The notes under the pieces were generated by a model that was given only the letters and a program-made list of their open reading frames with translations, was not told where the DNA came from and did no database searches. Position numbers and translations under genes: made by a program. A stretch of DNA of 64,000 nucleotides from Oscheius dolichura (Eukaryota > Nematoda > Chromadorea > Rhabditida > Rhabditidae): the NCBI GenBank assembly GCA_932521035.1, contig OW051493.1:7874001-7938000 (forward strand), read 5' to 3'. Below, piece after piece: positions 1-11,900 of the stretch. How positions within the stretch are numbered: position 1 is the stretch's first letter; each line of letters begins with the position of its first letter.

Positions 1-3000
1 GGTTTTCATTTGGAAAAGTGTACGGGCAACATCCAAGCTCTTCTGGAGCTCATATTTTTGTTCAGTCAAAGTGCGGAAATAGTTGAACAATTGTGTGAGG
101 AGGGTAACTAAGCCGGTATTGTAGTCTTTCAGTTTCAACATATTTTGCAACTTTTCGGCTATCTATAAAAAGCAGGTGAAAATTGAAAAGAGTAAGCACT
201 TACACAAATGTCAAACTTAGCTTGTCCCATATCTTTTACTAATTGTTCGACGCTCTTTTCACACTCCGACATCGGATACAAAACATTGTCGTAATCATCG
301 GATCCCATGATTTGTTCAACGAAAGCAGCACAGTCTTGCTCAGGTTGCAAATTCTCCTTGCAAAGTTTTTTGGGATTTTTGTGGCCCTGAAAATAAAACA
401 TCAGATAAGCATACGAAAATAAAAAAGTTTGTTAGGCAACATGGCATGCAAGACCCACACTGGCGGCATCGTCAGCTAAATCCAGCTGAAAGTCTCCCGG
501 AGGGATATCATGCTTTTGCATAACCTCGCTGATTCCGGCTTGAACAGCCCGAATACGGGCGATTTGCCGTTCGTTTTCCACAAGAAGTTTAGCAGCCAAT
601 TTATACTAGAACCCCAATAATAGTTTGGTGGGCTGCGATATTTACCTCATCTTTGAATGTATCAGAAATCAATTTCCTAAATTCCCTGCCAGCTTCAGCA
701 CATCTCCGGGAAGTTACGGCACAGAGACCGATTGTCAATCCACAAGCACTCAAATCCTGAAAAGAAAAAATTACGATTGACAACTTAGCTTAGTATCAAA
801 TTTTCGTAGCCACTTTCGAAAACCCTTTTTCTTGCAATATAGAGGAGCGGCACACAATGTTTATTAATTAATTAGACCACCTACTTTAGGAACATCTCCG
901 AAATGCTCAATGCACCATTGATCGATCTTTTCATGGTCTTCAGGAGTAACCGAATGGCCAGCAGCAAGCTTTTTGAATAAGTCGGAGTTTTCATCAGCTA
1001 TTTCTTCAGCAAAACGAGAAGCAACTTCATCTGGAGCGGATCCTGGTGAACCGGCGGGATGCTGAAAACAGATTATATAGTTAAACATCAAAGAAGAAAT
1101 GAATATTTGGTCGCAAGAGTCTCAAATGTACTACATAATACACTATTCCAAATAACTGCATAAAAATCATCGCCTAGCGCACTTGTTTTAAGCATATTAA
1201 CCACCTGATATTCTGGTGTACTTGCGCACTCGCTGACCAAATCGTCATCGTCAGTATTATGACTTGTGAAAATCAAATGCATCTGAAAATTACCTTCTTC
1301 TTGCTAACAAAGGTATTTTGTATCCGAATAAGAATTTTTAAACGAATAAAAAAACATACTCTTTCTCTACGAGGATTTGGCTGAGGTTGTGATTGTTGCT
1401 GAGATTGAGGCTGTGACGTCTGCTCTTCTCCAGTAAAGAGAGTTTGGCAGCCAATTTCTACCTTGTAATTAAGGGTTTCATCTAACGAGGAAGTTGAACC
1501 ACGAAGAGATTCTTCTTGATCACTTACTGAACGAAACGATGAAGATTTAACTCCAACTCTAACATACGTTGATTTTCAATGGCTTCCTCATCCTCGTTGT
1601 AGTAGTCGGAATCGTCTTCGTCGTCACCGTCAACATCTTCATCAGTACTCAATTCCACTGCCCCATGCCTGCAATTTTAAATATGAGACAAGTTTAAAAT
1701 AACAGAAACAAACACAAAATAAAAATTTTCTCCGTTGAAATTTAGACTTCTTTTCACAAAAATATTTTTAAACTTACGCAGGACAACATGTATCATAAGA
1801 CTTGGAATTAAAAGCATCACTGCTTGTGTGTAAACTAAAATCAGTTTGATATTCAGATTGGTGCGAGTCTTCAGCATCTGTATCCGACATTGTGGAATAT
1901 CGAGGTGAGGACGGCCAATATGCTGGAGAGATGTCCGACCTTTCACCTTCGCTTTCATTCTTCTTTTGGGTATCCCTATGATTTTTTACAATCAAATAAA
2001 GCAAACAATGTCAAAACATCAACGGAGAAAATCACATACAACAAGTGGTTTAATAAAAATAAAACCTACTGTTTAACGGCGTTTTCTTGCTTTTTCTTTT
2101 TTATCTGCTGCAAAGTTGTCTTGCGATCACGCTTGTTTGCTACAGCTTTTCCATTTTTCGATACGATTGTTTTTTGTGCACCAGTAAGAGCTTGTCTCAG
2201 AGATGTTGGCTTCAATGGTTCAGATGTCTTAGGCTGTCCACCATCTGAAACATGCTCTTACGGAGTCTATAAAGTTCGTACGATTTTCAATACGGCTGAT
2301 ACTATCAAGAACTTTCTTCTTGACCAGGCGTTGCTTTTGCTCTTCCAGTTTTGCTTTCATCTCTTCATCCTTATCTTTGCAAAACTTCAGTCCTTGGGCG
2401 TTAGCTTCAAGAGACAAGTCAATCATGCCGCGTGTCATCTGCATTTCGGCCAAGTTGTACCATTGATCAATAGCTTTCATAAATTCATCGCGACTCCTAA
2501 AAGTCAAGTTAACATGCGAATAGTGATCTATACGAAGTGTAAACATAAAAAGTAATATATACGTAATATATACGTGATATATACGAAGTGTAAACATAAA
2601 AAGTAGAAGCAAAACGGTGCTCGTTTTAAAAATAAACTTACATCAAATTTTTAGGCGGCTCCGCTTTTACCGTTATTTCTAAAGTTATTTTATCGTCCTT
2701 AATGTAGCCTTGATTTTCATCCAGAACATCCTAAAATATGTGTACAGTGACAGCAGGATAATATTCTTACAGCCCAAGTCATAAAGCAGGAGTATCCCCA
2801 ATCGTTTTCTTTTGAAGTGTACATGTGACTAGTCTTCCGAACAAAATTTGTAACTCCTGATTTTTTGGACATAAGTCTCATTTCCGCATCAGCTTTGCAT
2901 GACCAGGCACTGTAACTAATAATTTTAAAAAGGTTAACAAAGACAAATTATATACAAATAACACATATATGAGTTACTACAAATGATGTAGTACCCACTC

Positions 3001-3696
3001 GGAATACACTTTTTCCGGGCAACATTGTAGGAAGAATCCCATGCACTTCTGCTGTTTTTTCTGCACGACATGTTGTTTTGGCATAACCATTATTCGCCTG
3101 AACATGAAATATACAACTTACAAATATGAGCATACCATGGAACACCCTGAACCCGTTTGGGACCTGAGCACATTGTATCCGATAAGGTTGAAAATTTTCC
3201 AATAGTCATGACAATAGTTCCTTCGCCTAAAGTAGTTTGTAAACTTCAACAGCTAATCTTGTATTACTCGTATTTTCGCTAGTCCCTGTCTGTTGTTTAT
3301 CTTTTGTACTAGGGCTTATGCTGGATGTCCCCCTTTGATCCCCAGCGTTCGACGACGGATCCATTCCGTTCAAGTCTGGCATATCTGAAAATCAATATTG
3401 TTAATGCAAACATGATAATTGATGAAATAAAATAGCATTCTTTGAAAGATTATTTACAGCGTTCAGCTTCATACAAAATCATGTAAAAATGAAATTCAAA
3501 AACAAACATTACCTTGAGAAAGGCTTGGCTCGGCAGGAGAGCAATTTGTATTGTAGGCACTCTCAGTTTGACAGCCAACGCTTACCACATCAACTTTTTT
3601 AGCAGCACTAAAGTACGATCTTGAGAAATAACAGTAAATAAATCATTACCTTTTGGCAGCCAATGCACCTCTCATGGACGCCGGCGATTTATGCAT
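1..3696 (-). CDS. MATH (TRAF-like) domain protein with long acidic and coiled tail, 3' end outside window
   Basis: Eighteen exons can be joined in one frame (first exon 3650-3696; later ones for example 3136-3226, 2999-3097, 2771-2909, 2642-2730, 2282-2496, 1778-1975, 885-1061, 204-386), giving at least 797 residues with the C terminus beyond position 1. After a disordered N terminus comes a MATH domain closest to that of USP7: VQGVPWRIMVMPK, MGFFLQC, AWSCKADAEMRL, KENDWGYSCFMTW, NQGYIKDDKITLE. A coiled, lysine-rich segment and a very acidic stretch (DEDVDGDDEDDSDYY) follow. No ubiquitin-protease Cys or His box appears in the part present, so it is not a USP7 orthologue as far as seen. Two similar motifs, VGCQTE and IGCQT, resemble dynein light chain LC8-binding sites (inference). 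MATH domains bind peptides in ubiquitin and signalling complexes. The start ATG has acceptor-like AGs about 10-20 nt upstream. The intron at 2245-2281 is only 37 nt. Confidence 0.8.
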
Positions 3697-4233
3697 ACGC
3701 AATCTATACTAGTCGTTTTTTCACGCGAATGGTCGCTGCAAAAGAATTTTTAGAAAAATGAGGGTCTATGAGAAAAAAATCAAAAAGAACATTGGAGATG
3801 AATGCATAACGCGTGCATATTATATGCAAAATGATTGAAGTGTAACTGATTCAATTTTACAAAAGATAAAGCAATAACAAGCTTCTCGAAGATGAATAGG
3901 TGTGTATACAAAGCCACTTATACAACTCGATAAGAAAATTAATTTTTACAATGTTTTTGATCAATAAATTGAATTTATCTATTTGTAAAGTCTACGGGCC
4001 TCTGAGAAAGAGTAAAGCATGAACATTTTTGAAGTCTGAAAACGGTGAAAACCTTATCGTGTGCGCTGCAGAGAGACGGAGGGGCGGCGCTGGACATACA
4101 CGACTAACCAAACTAAAGGACTGCGTGAGGACGTCGCGTTGCGTTGCGGGACTATTGGCGGGATAAAAGAGAGCCCCTTCTTCTCTTTCCCTTTTCTCTT
4201 TTCTCTTTTGGAAGGCCCTTTTCATTGGACAAA

Positions 4234-4979
4234 ATGGCAAAGAAGCCAAGTATCCTCGACAAAAATATGAGCAAAGGAAAAACTGAGGTGGGTAAATATT
4301 CCATTCTTCCCTCTTTAATTACAGATATTCTAGATCAGCCTTTCAACATATGCGCTTTTGTTCTCTGAAGTTGTCAAATATGCCCAGAGCAGATCGGAAA
4401 ATGTTACGGATATTCATGAAAAGTAAGTGTTCGCAAAGTAGGGTTAGCTTTTTTTACAGGCTATCAAAATATGGAAAGTCTGTAGGAGTTAGGTTACTTG
4501 ATGTCATAACTCTTCGGGAAAAAGGATATAAACGCGAAACAAAACATTTAGGTTAGTTGATAACCTGCATTATAGGATAGTTTTAGGAATGCTTATGTTT
4601 ATCAAGTCAACAATATGGAAGAATATTTTTAATAAAGAAGCTGATAAATTGGAGAGATCAAATGACGATCCGGCCACATGTAAACACTAACTATTATCCA
4701 GTTATTCTTCTTTAGATTTATTGATTGAGAAAAGTCCTCTAGTTAATACATACATATCATCTAAAGGCTCTTTGAATTGTGCAGCATTTGTAGCAGGAAT
4801 AATAGAAGCAATGTTGGAGGTATGATCTAAATTTAGAGCAGATATTTAATAAATGTTTTCAGGCAAGTAATTTTCCATGTAAAGTAACAGCCCATTGGCA
4901 CGATGGAACAGCCTACGTAATCCAGTTCGATGAATCTGTTTTAGCCCGAGAGAATGCTCTGACCGAGAGTGGACGATGA
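4234..4979 (+). CDS. TRAPPC5: TRAPP complex subunit 5 (Bet3-family vesicle tethering protein)
   Basis: Six exons (4234-4287, 4334-4422, 4460-4551, 4587-4679, 4716-4819, 4863-4979) join without a frame problem into 182 residues, close to the 188 of the human protein. Diagnostic stretches are KGKTEISLSTYALLFSE, REKGYKRETKHLG, FNKEADKLERSNDDPAT, PLVNTYIS, LNCAAFVAGI and KVTAHWHDGT, all family signatures of TRAPPC5/Trs31. The protein is a core subunit of the TRAPP tether and Rab-GEF at the ER and Golgi. The ATG gives 18 residues ahead of the conserved block, as in relatives. Introns are 35-47 nt. The gene is divergent from the MATH gene and lies 141 nt upstream of POLG on the same strand. An AATAAA at 5021 and an AG acceptor at 5110 suggest a two-gene operon with POLG. 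Confidence 0.95.
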
Positions 4980-5020
4980 TCATATCCTGGAAGTCATGCC
5001 GGTTGTATGTAAATATTTTA

Positions 5021-5026
5021 AATAAA
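5021..5026 (+). terminator. Poly(A) signal AATAAA of TRAPPC5
   Basis: AATAAA lies 42 nt after the TRAPPC5 stop and about 84 nt before the acceptor-like TTTAG (ending 5110) ahead of POLG. This matches the spacing of nematode operon junctions (established for C. elegans; its use here is inferred). Confidence 0.6.
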
Positions 5027-5120
5027 TCGTGGTATAATTAATATCTTTGCCTATTATGCATTAGTTACATTATATGCTTGTTAGTTTACAGATATGTCTT
5101 TATAGTTTAGAGTAGTTTTA

Positions 5121-8100
5121 ATGAAATACTTACGAAAAATATCAGCAATTCAAAGACTTTATGTGCGCTTTTCTAGTTCAACTTCAGGCAGCGTAAGTTA
5201 CTTTTTTCATAATGTTTACTGTTGGTATACTTTAGTTTCAACCAAAGGTAATTGAAACTATACCAGCTACGATACATACTCATTTGTTCGGATCAACTCC
5301 TCCTAAAACAGCATGCCTACAAGAAATTGTACTGCAGCTTCCACAATTAAAAGGAAAAAATATTGTAGAGCACTTTAGGTTTAATTAATAACGTAAAGTG
5401 ATGTTCATATTCTGCTTTACAGAACGATTGCCAAAGAACAGGGTCGTCCGTATCTCGATTGGTTAGATCAAGCAGCTGGGCAGTTTAATTATGATTTTGT
5501 GAAAGATAATGACGGAAAGATTTCAAATTGGGTAGACCGGCTTGTCTCTAACAGCCATACTTCCGTAGTCAGTTATAATACCACTACCTTTATTAATTTC
5601 ATCATATAATCTAGAAGTTTCGACCTCCTGACAAAGTTGAATGGCAATTACAACCTGGATGGACTCGTTACTCCCACGAAGACGGATCAGCTCGCCAGGT
5701 TCCGTATCCAGAAGAAGATGTTCTCTTTTTTGACGTTGAAGTATGTGTTCAAGATGGCCTTTTGCCAACAATGGCTGTTGCACTTTCCGATAAAGCATGG
5801 TGCTTTCTGTGAATTATTTATATTTACATTTCTTCTTTAGGTATGGTTGGTGTAGTAATCGGTTAGTTCAAGGCGGAGATTTGCCCATAGATGGCGCCAG
5901 TACAGAATATCTAATACCGTTAGGAGGTTGTAATTTCGTTTGGAGCTTGATAAACCACTCCTTATAGATCCGCGTCATCCTCGTCTAGCTATTGGTCACA
6001 ATGTTGGATATGATCGTGTACGTGTTAAAGAATGTTATGATAGAGAGGTAAGTATTTTAATAATAATAATTGCGTGTTTCTCAGGGTCATCAGTTACGTT
6101 TTATGGATACAATGTCAATGAGCGTTTCTATGTTTGGAATGGCAGATCACCAGACAACTACATTTAGCGCAGACAGTTTCGACGAAACCATTGAAGATAC
6201 ACCAGATCCCAAATATAAATACGTAGGATTGGTGAAGTTTTGTTCATTTTAAATTTTAGAAAGAGAAACGCGGATGGGAGAAAGAGTGGAAAAAAAGAGT
6301 AACAAAAAACGGCCTTAAAGACGTCACAAATTTTCTATTTGGCATTGAAATGGAGAAAGAGACGAGAAACTACTTTACTAAAGATTCTATCGAAGTTATT
6401 CAAGAGCGCTTTCAAGCATGCTTTTATTTTATTTAGTTGCATTTATTTATAGGAGCTTATGTGTTATTGCGCAATGGATAATTTAGCTACGGCGCTTATC
6501 TACTCTAAAATGTGGCCAATGTTCAAATCTAGGTAGTAATACTGAATATTCTAACAAGTTTGTCTAGATTTCCTGAAGACATCACATCCTTCGGAATGCT
6601 TCAGATGGGAAATGTTTATCTTCCAATAAACCGTCACTGGCGCGAATTCTACAATGTAATATTTAATGAATAATGATCACCAATAATTTTAGAAAAACAA
6701 TGAAGACAACGATAATTCAAAACAGCAAGACGCAGTTTGGAATTTATTAGAAGTTGCTCAGGCAGTTCTCAAATTACAGTATTATTCTAAATGTTCTAAT
6801 GAATAACTTTTTAAAGAGAAGACGAAAGATTCCTCGCAGATGATCTTTGGATGTGGGAACATACTGACAAGAAATGGTTCCGTCAACTGTTTAAAAAGAC
6901 AAAAACAATGGAATTTGTTCTCGAAAATGGCGTCAAATTTGCTTCCGCTGACGGTAATTCATTTTTAATTGTATCACCTCAATTCCATATAGATGTCGTT
7001 ACTAAAAGTCAGCTGGTTCCAAGCCTTTTCGGTCTCATCTATAATAATCATCCCCTTTACCTCCTGTCAGGCCACGGCTGGGGTTATTTAGCTCCAATGG
7101 ATAGAAACAAATCAGGTAATAATAATTGAGAATTTAACAAGTGTCTTTTTAGCAAAAGAAACCCTTGAAAGGGCAGTCAGTGAAAAGACAACCATCGATA
7201 AACCAGGTATTATTAAATTGAAATTGAAATTACGTTTTTTTAAGCAAAAGAAACTACTAGAAAGAAGAAACCCGTTGACAAACCAGGTAGTAATACTTCA
7301 ACATTTAAACTATGTTTAGCAAAAGAAATCATTGAAAAGTTTGCTGGAATTAATATCAAAGCGTTGGAAAAGCAAATAAAAGAATTTATGGACGATTACG
7401 GAGCAACAACTCTTCCTGAAAAAGTAGATGTTAGAATGGAGGAATTGAATTGTGATTTTTACAAAATACCTCATCCAGTATGGTTTCGGTTGTATTTTTT
7501 ACTTACTTTTATATTTGAAGGAAGGCACTAGTGCTAATGTGGGCAGTGTGATGTCCAAAGGTTTTTATAAAAAATTCGAAGAAGGAATTATTCGGCCAAC
7601 CCGTTTTCAATCACAATTTCATGACCTGTTTGGTTCTTCTAAGAGGACGAAACATTGGACAAATTATAGGTTAGCAATTTGGTTGTATTGCATTATGTAC
7701 AAGTTTTAGAAAACGTTTCGAAGAAGAAATAGATGTTTATTATGACAAGGAGAAAAATATTGGAGCGATAGCACCAGCCATAAGACCAGCAGGTACAATT
7801 TCTAGGCGAAGTGTCCACAAGCTTTGGGTCACATTGACCAATGATACGGTATTGTTTTCATGTCTCTGTCCATGGTTTAAATTTAGGGAGAAAAAGAAAT
7901 TGGAAAAGGCATCAAAACAATGGTACAGGCTCATGATGGTATGCGAATTGTTGGAGCCGATGTGGATTCTCAAGAGCAATGGTTGGCAGCTGTTTATGGA
8001 GATGCGAGCGTGGCTCAAATTTATCGTAATCAGAAGGCCTTCATACCTGATTTTCTTTTAATTTTTAGCTGAAGAAGAACGTCTTCCCGGTATTACACCT

Positions 8101-9373
8101 TTCAGTAACATGATGTTAGCTGGCAGTAAAAGCGATGGTTCTGATCTTCATTCGGTTGTAGCTCGTGAGCTGAAAATTAGTCGAAATGAAGCCAAGACAC
8201 TAAACTATGCTCGTCTTTATGGATCTGGTGAAAGACACGCAGTAAAGATGCTGATGAGATCGCTTAGTAGTGAAGCAGCAAAACAGGTTGCAGCAAACTT
8301 GTTTGCGCTTACTAAAGGACTTGTGTTAAAGTAAGAATTTATTACTTTCTGCTAATAAATATTCAGATGCCGACAACTTTCGGATGAAGCGGTCCCTATT
8401 TTTTGTGAGTACGAAGATGAAGTAGGAGAACAAGTAAAGACCGTTATTCAAGGGAATATATATCTTCCAGCATATGATACAGAATACGGGTATGCTGCTA
8501 TTGTTTTGCTCTAAATTTCAGTTATCTATAGAAAACAAGTTTTTGATTTTGAAGATTGGGTTCTCAAGAAACTTCTACAGCAGAATTACAAAGTTTCTGA
8601 GAGTACTGTAACTCTCCTATATAAAGATATCACAAAGGTCGAAAAACATTATTTCAATGGATAGTCGGTGGATTTTTCAAACGGTTAATTACAATTATTA
8701 CAGTGAAACGGCCACCTTTAACTTTTTGGAAGAAGAGGCTAAGAAGGATATTCTCCGCACTCCAGTATTAAATTGTCAGATGACAGACGCCTTATCTGCT
8801 TTACCTCCAGATACTCCGGATAGAGACGTGTATGCAAAAAAATTCAAAAGATCTGTTATGAACTGGGTTAGTTCTAAACAATTTTATCCGAAAAACAAGC
8901 CTTCTTTCAGATTGTACAGTCATCTGCTGTTGACTTTCTGCACCTTTTACTTCTTTCAATGGACTGGCTATGTAAGGAATATAAAATTCCCGCACGTTTT
9001 GTCATTTCTATTCACGATGAAGTCAGTTTTATTATATTTTTGCAGCAAAATTTCCTCCAGGTGCGGTATCAATGCAAGGAAGAAGATGCTCCTCGCGTAG
9101 CACTTGCACTAATGATAAGCCATCTATACGTTCGCTCATTTATCTCACAACGCGTAGGATTTCGACAACTACCTATGGTTTGTCGTATGATTTGGCTTCT
9201 CTAATCTTGAAACAATTTAGTCGGTAGCATTCTTCTCTCAAGTAGATTGTGACACGGTATTGAGGAAGGAAACTGATACACCGGTCAAAAATCCCGATGG
9301 AACGATGGTTGAAAATGGAGTAGCTTGGAATATTAACGATCTCATTAAAATCACCGGTGGATCTCTTGAATAG
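5121..9373 (+). CDS. POLG: Mitochondrial DNA polymerase gamma catalytic subunit
   Basis: Twenty-five short exons encode about 1,088 residues of a family A polymerase that replicates mitochondrial DNA. The N terminus (MKYLRKISAIQRLYVRF) looks like a mitochondrial presequence. Exonuclease motif I is FFDVEVCVQDG (exon 5615-5799) and motif II is IGHNVGYDRVRVKECYD (exon ending 6047). Polymerase motif A is VGADVDSQEQW (7887-8025), motif B RNEAKTLNYARLYGSG (8069-8330), and motif C SIHDEVRY straddles the 9021/9061 junction with the catalytic HDE. The C terminus SVAFFSQVD...TGGSLE also matches the family. Introns are mostly 35-45 nt. Exon 7 ends at 6415 and joins 6453 only through a GC-AG intron. The 25 exons sum to 3,266 nt, one short of a multiple of three; the shift lies near 5930-5941 in exon 5, within a T run, and is probably a sequence error. 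Three short exons at 7153-7340 share the start AKE. Confidence 0.95.
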
Positions 9374-9524
9374 ATTTCCTAGTATTTATACGTTGTCATT
9401 TTTATGCGGGTATTTGATATTTTCAGACAATTTTATTTATTTGTAGAATAATATTGTATTAGTAGCGTCGTAGTATTGTAAAGTATTTTTGTATCAAAAT
9501 CACCAGTGTTTCAATCTTTTCCTG

Positions 9525-10400
9525 ATATGGGACGCCACAGAAATTTTCACTACTTGGGTAAACTGATTAGAGGCTTTTTTGTTGTTTTCCTTTTGAAAGG
9601 GCCGCTAAAGAATGGCTTAGTTTTGCTTGTACTAGGAAGGCGGCTCAAACACAAAGAAGAAAAATACCATACAACATTCTACAGTAGGCCGTCTACTTGT
9701 GTAAGCGTACGACGGGACAAAAAGCTTTCCTTCTCATGAGCTAGAAAATGTGCATAATATCGCCTCAAAAAGGATTTTATGCTCTTTTCCTAACACAATG
9801 ATCGGACAGCAGTGTAGTCGATAGACAGGAGCAGAAGATGACGTTGAAAAAGTACGAGATATAGACTGCCGGGACACAGTACAAGAGGGCGGTTTTATGC
9901 ATAGGCTATCTTATCAGACAGCCACAGCGACCGAGGGGAACTCGAGTCAACAGGCAGCTCTTATCGGTGGGGCCGGTGCACTATTCAACATCCAAAAGAA
10001 ACATTCGGGAGGACAAGGACGCTTATTATTTTATTTTTAGAGAAAGAATGAAGTACCAATTGCAAGCGAAGGAAGGAAAGACATCTGTATTGCAAAGAGG
10101 TCGTCAAAAAATAAACGGAGTCTGTTCGGTTGCGAGGATCTGTGGAATGAAGCCGGAACAACGGTGGCTATCAGCATCTGATGAAAAATCGGAATCAGCC
10201 ATCTTCCACACAAGTGCAACAATGGAACTAATGAAATTGCTTATCAGCTCTTCTCTAAATGAGCTGTCTCCGTCGAATAATATTGATTTCATAGTGGCAC
10301 GGTTTACAGTTTTAGAAAACGAAGCAAAAAATACAAATTTTATGGTGTCGGGCTTTCACGTTTCAAGGCTGTTGCTGCACTGAAGCTGGGACGAATGTGA
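9525..10400 (+). CDS. Unidentified coding-like block, probably a small multi-exon gene
   Basis: Several stretches look coding but I could not join them cleanly or recognise them. An ATG at 9530 (MGRHRNFHYLG) runs to a good donor at 9557. After the acceptor at 9599 the most protein-like frame (AAKEWLSFACTRKAAQTQRR) is one nucleotide off. From about 9830 one frame reads EDDVEKVRDIDCRDT, then a Q- and G-rich stretch. After TTTTTAG at 10040 another reads RKNEVPIASEGRKDICIAKR. After the TTTTAG near 10314 the last exon reads RKRSKKYKFYGVGLSRFKAV and stops at 10400. It is convergent with CLPP and follows POLG by about 150 nt, so it could be a third operon member. Function unknown; exon structure tentative. 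Confidence 0.4.
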
Positions 10401-10559
10401 TTCATAAAACCAAACATTTCAACTTCCTCAATCGAGAAATGAAAATCTCTTCCATGAATGAAAATTTATACACCTATAAAACAGTTAAAAGAATACCCGA
10501 ATATTATGTATCATGGCAAAATACTTATTATTTTCTAATTATACAGTTAATTATTATGA

Positions 10560-11604
10560 TCATTCCGACGGTATGGATCCTTTATAATTAGATGTTTCTA
10601 TGCGATCCACTAGACCAAAAGCGACGGCTTCTTTCGCACTCATAAAGCGATCCCGATCCAATGTGGCATTGATAGTCTAGAAGTGAAAAAATTTGTTAGC
10701 GAAAAATTGCACCGACCTCATACGATTGCCCAGTGTGATGAACGTATATTTCATTGGTGCGCTTTTTCAAGCGGGTAATTTCCTCTGCACGAATAATGAT
10801 ATCGGAGCAAGTACCCTAAATAGTTTAAATAAGAGATGAATACATCGTGTTTGCGCTATCTGTGCTCTATGACATTCGTACTAATTAATGCGCCTCGGCG
10901 TGCATACATGTCCTATGCCGTTGTGCGATCTGTTTGACCGGGCATTTACAGCCGCCGATAAGGAGCTGAGCAGTCGCGAAAAGGTTCAATGCTCTTGATA
11001 TAAAAGGGAAAGCCACTCGGCAATGTTTTAGACCTTCTAATAAAAAATTACCTGTGCTCCTCCACTCGGTTGGTGTACCATAATTCGGGAATTTGGCAAC
11101 GCTATACGGTTTCCCTTAGAGCCAGCTGTTAAAAGAAGTGATCCCATTGAAGAGGCTTGGCCAACGCACCAGGTGTGCACAGGAGCACCGATAATTTGCA
11201 TAGTATCGTAAATAGCCAAACCAGCGGTTACACTTCCACCTGTAACGCAGCATTCGATTTCTCATTAATACTGAAATCTCAAATTCTAATAAAATCATAC
11301 CCGGAGAGTTAATATAAAAATGAATGGGCTTCTTGCTACTGTCGCTTTGAAGAAATAGCAATTGAGCTATAATTGCAGATGCAATGTGATCATCAACCTC
11401 AAAATATATGTAATGAAAACGATAAGAAAGACTTACTGGTGTCATAAGACAAACTATCCTTTCTTTTAAAAGACGACTATAAATATCATATGATCGTTCT
11501 CCTCGTCCTTCATTTTCGATAACAAAAGGAATGATCATAGACGGTCTAGTGGTGGAAAAAGTTCTCTGAAGAGATCGCAGAGCTGTCAGAGAACGAAGCC
11601 ACAT
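10560..11604 (-). CDS. CLPP: Mitochondrial ATP-dependent Clp protease proteolytic subunit
   Basis: Five exons (11437-11604, 11301-11397, 11052-11239, 10717-10815, 10560-10676) give 222 residues with all junctions in phase. The N terminus is basic and serine-rich with no acidic residue in its first 22 residues, as for a mitochondrial presequence. The ClpP fold then begins at [20 protein letters not shown]. The catalytic triad is visible: Ser in [10 protein letters not shown], His in [10 protein letters not shown] and Asp in [13 protein letters not shown]. The peptidase forms a tetradecamer that works with ClpX in mitochondrial matrix protein quality control. The intron at 10816-11051 is about 236 nt, unusually long here. 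An acceptor-like TTTAG lies 9 nt before the ATG. ATP6V1F is immediately upstream on the same strand, so the two may be co-transcribed. Confidence 0.95.
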
Positions 11605-11736
11605 GGTTTCACCTAAACAATCATTTCAAACATTCTAAAAAAAGAAAACATCCACTAAGAGCTTGTTCTGTAAAACGCGTAGATAAATGTAGAACAACAA
11701 ACTGTTACACAGAAGAGAACAAAAATACTAGTTTCT

Positions 11737-11742
11737 TTTATT
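11737..11742 (-). terminator. Poly(A) signal AATAAA between ATP6V1F and CLPP
   Basis: AATAAA on the minus strand lies about 160 nt after the ATP6V1F stop and about 125 nt before the TTTAG acceptor preceding the CLPP ATG. This fits either a simple 3' end or an operon junction. Confidence 0.5.
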
Positions 11743-11900
11743 ATATACTACATTAAACATATCACATAAGCCTGTCCAAAATAAAGTGATCTATTATGTT
11801 ACATGTTTGGAATATAAAAAGTGGAATGATGTCGTAATCACGGCTAAGAACTTCTCCGCTGTTATGGAGAATGCACGAATGTAAAAGCACGGAGACGAGT

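Noticed and set aside
1890-2555. 221-codon open frame on the plus strand
   Set aside because: It is the shadow of exons and introns of the MATH gene on the other strand, rich in Phe and Cys, and breaks no known domain boundary.
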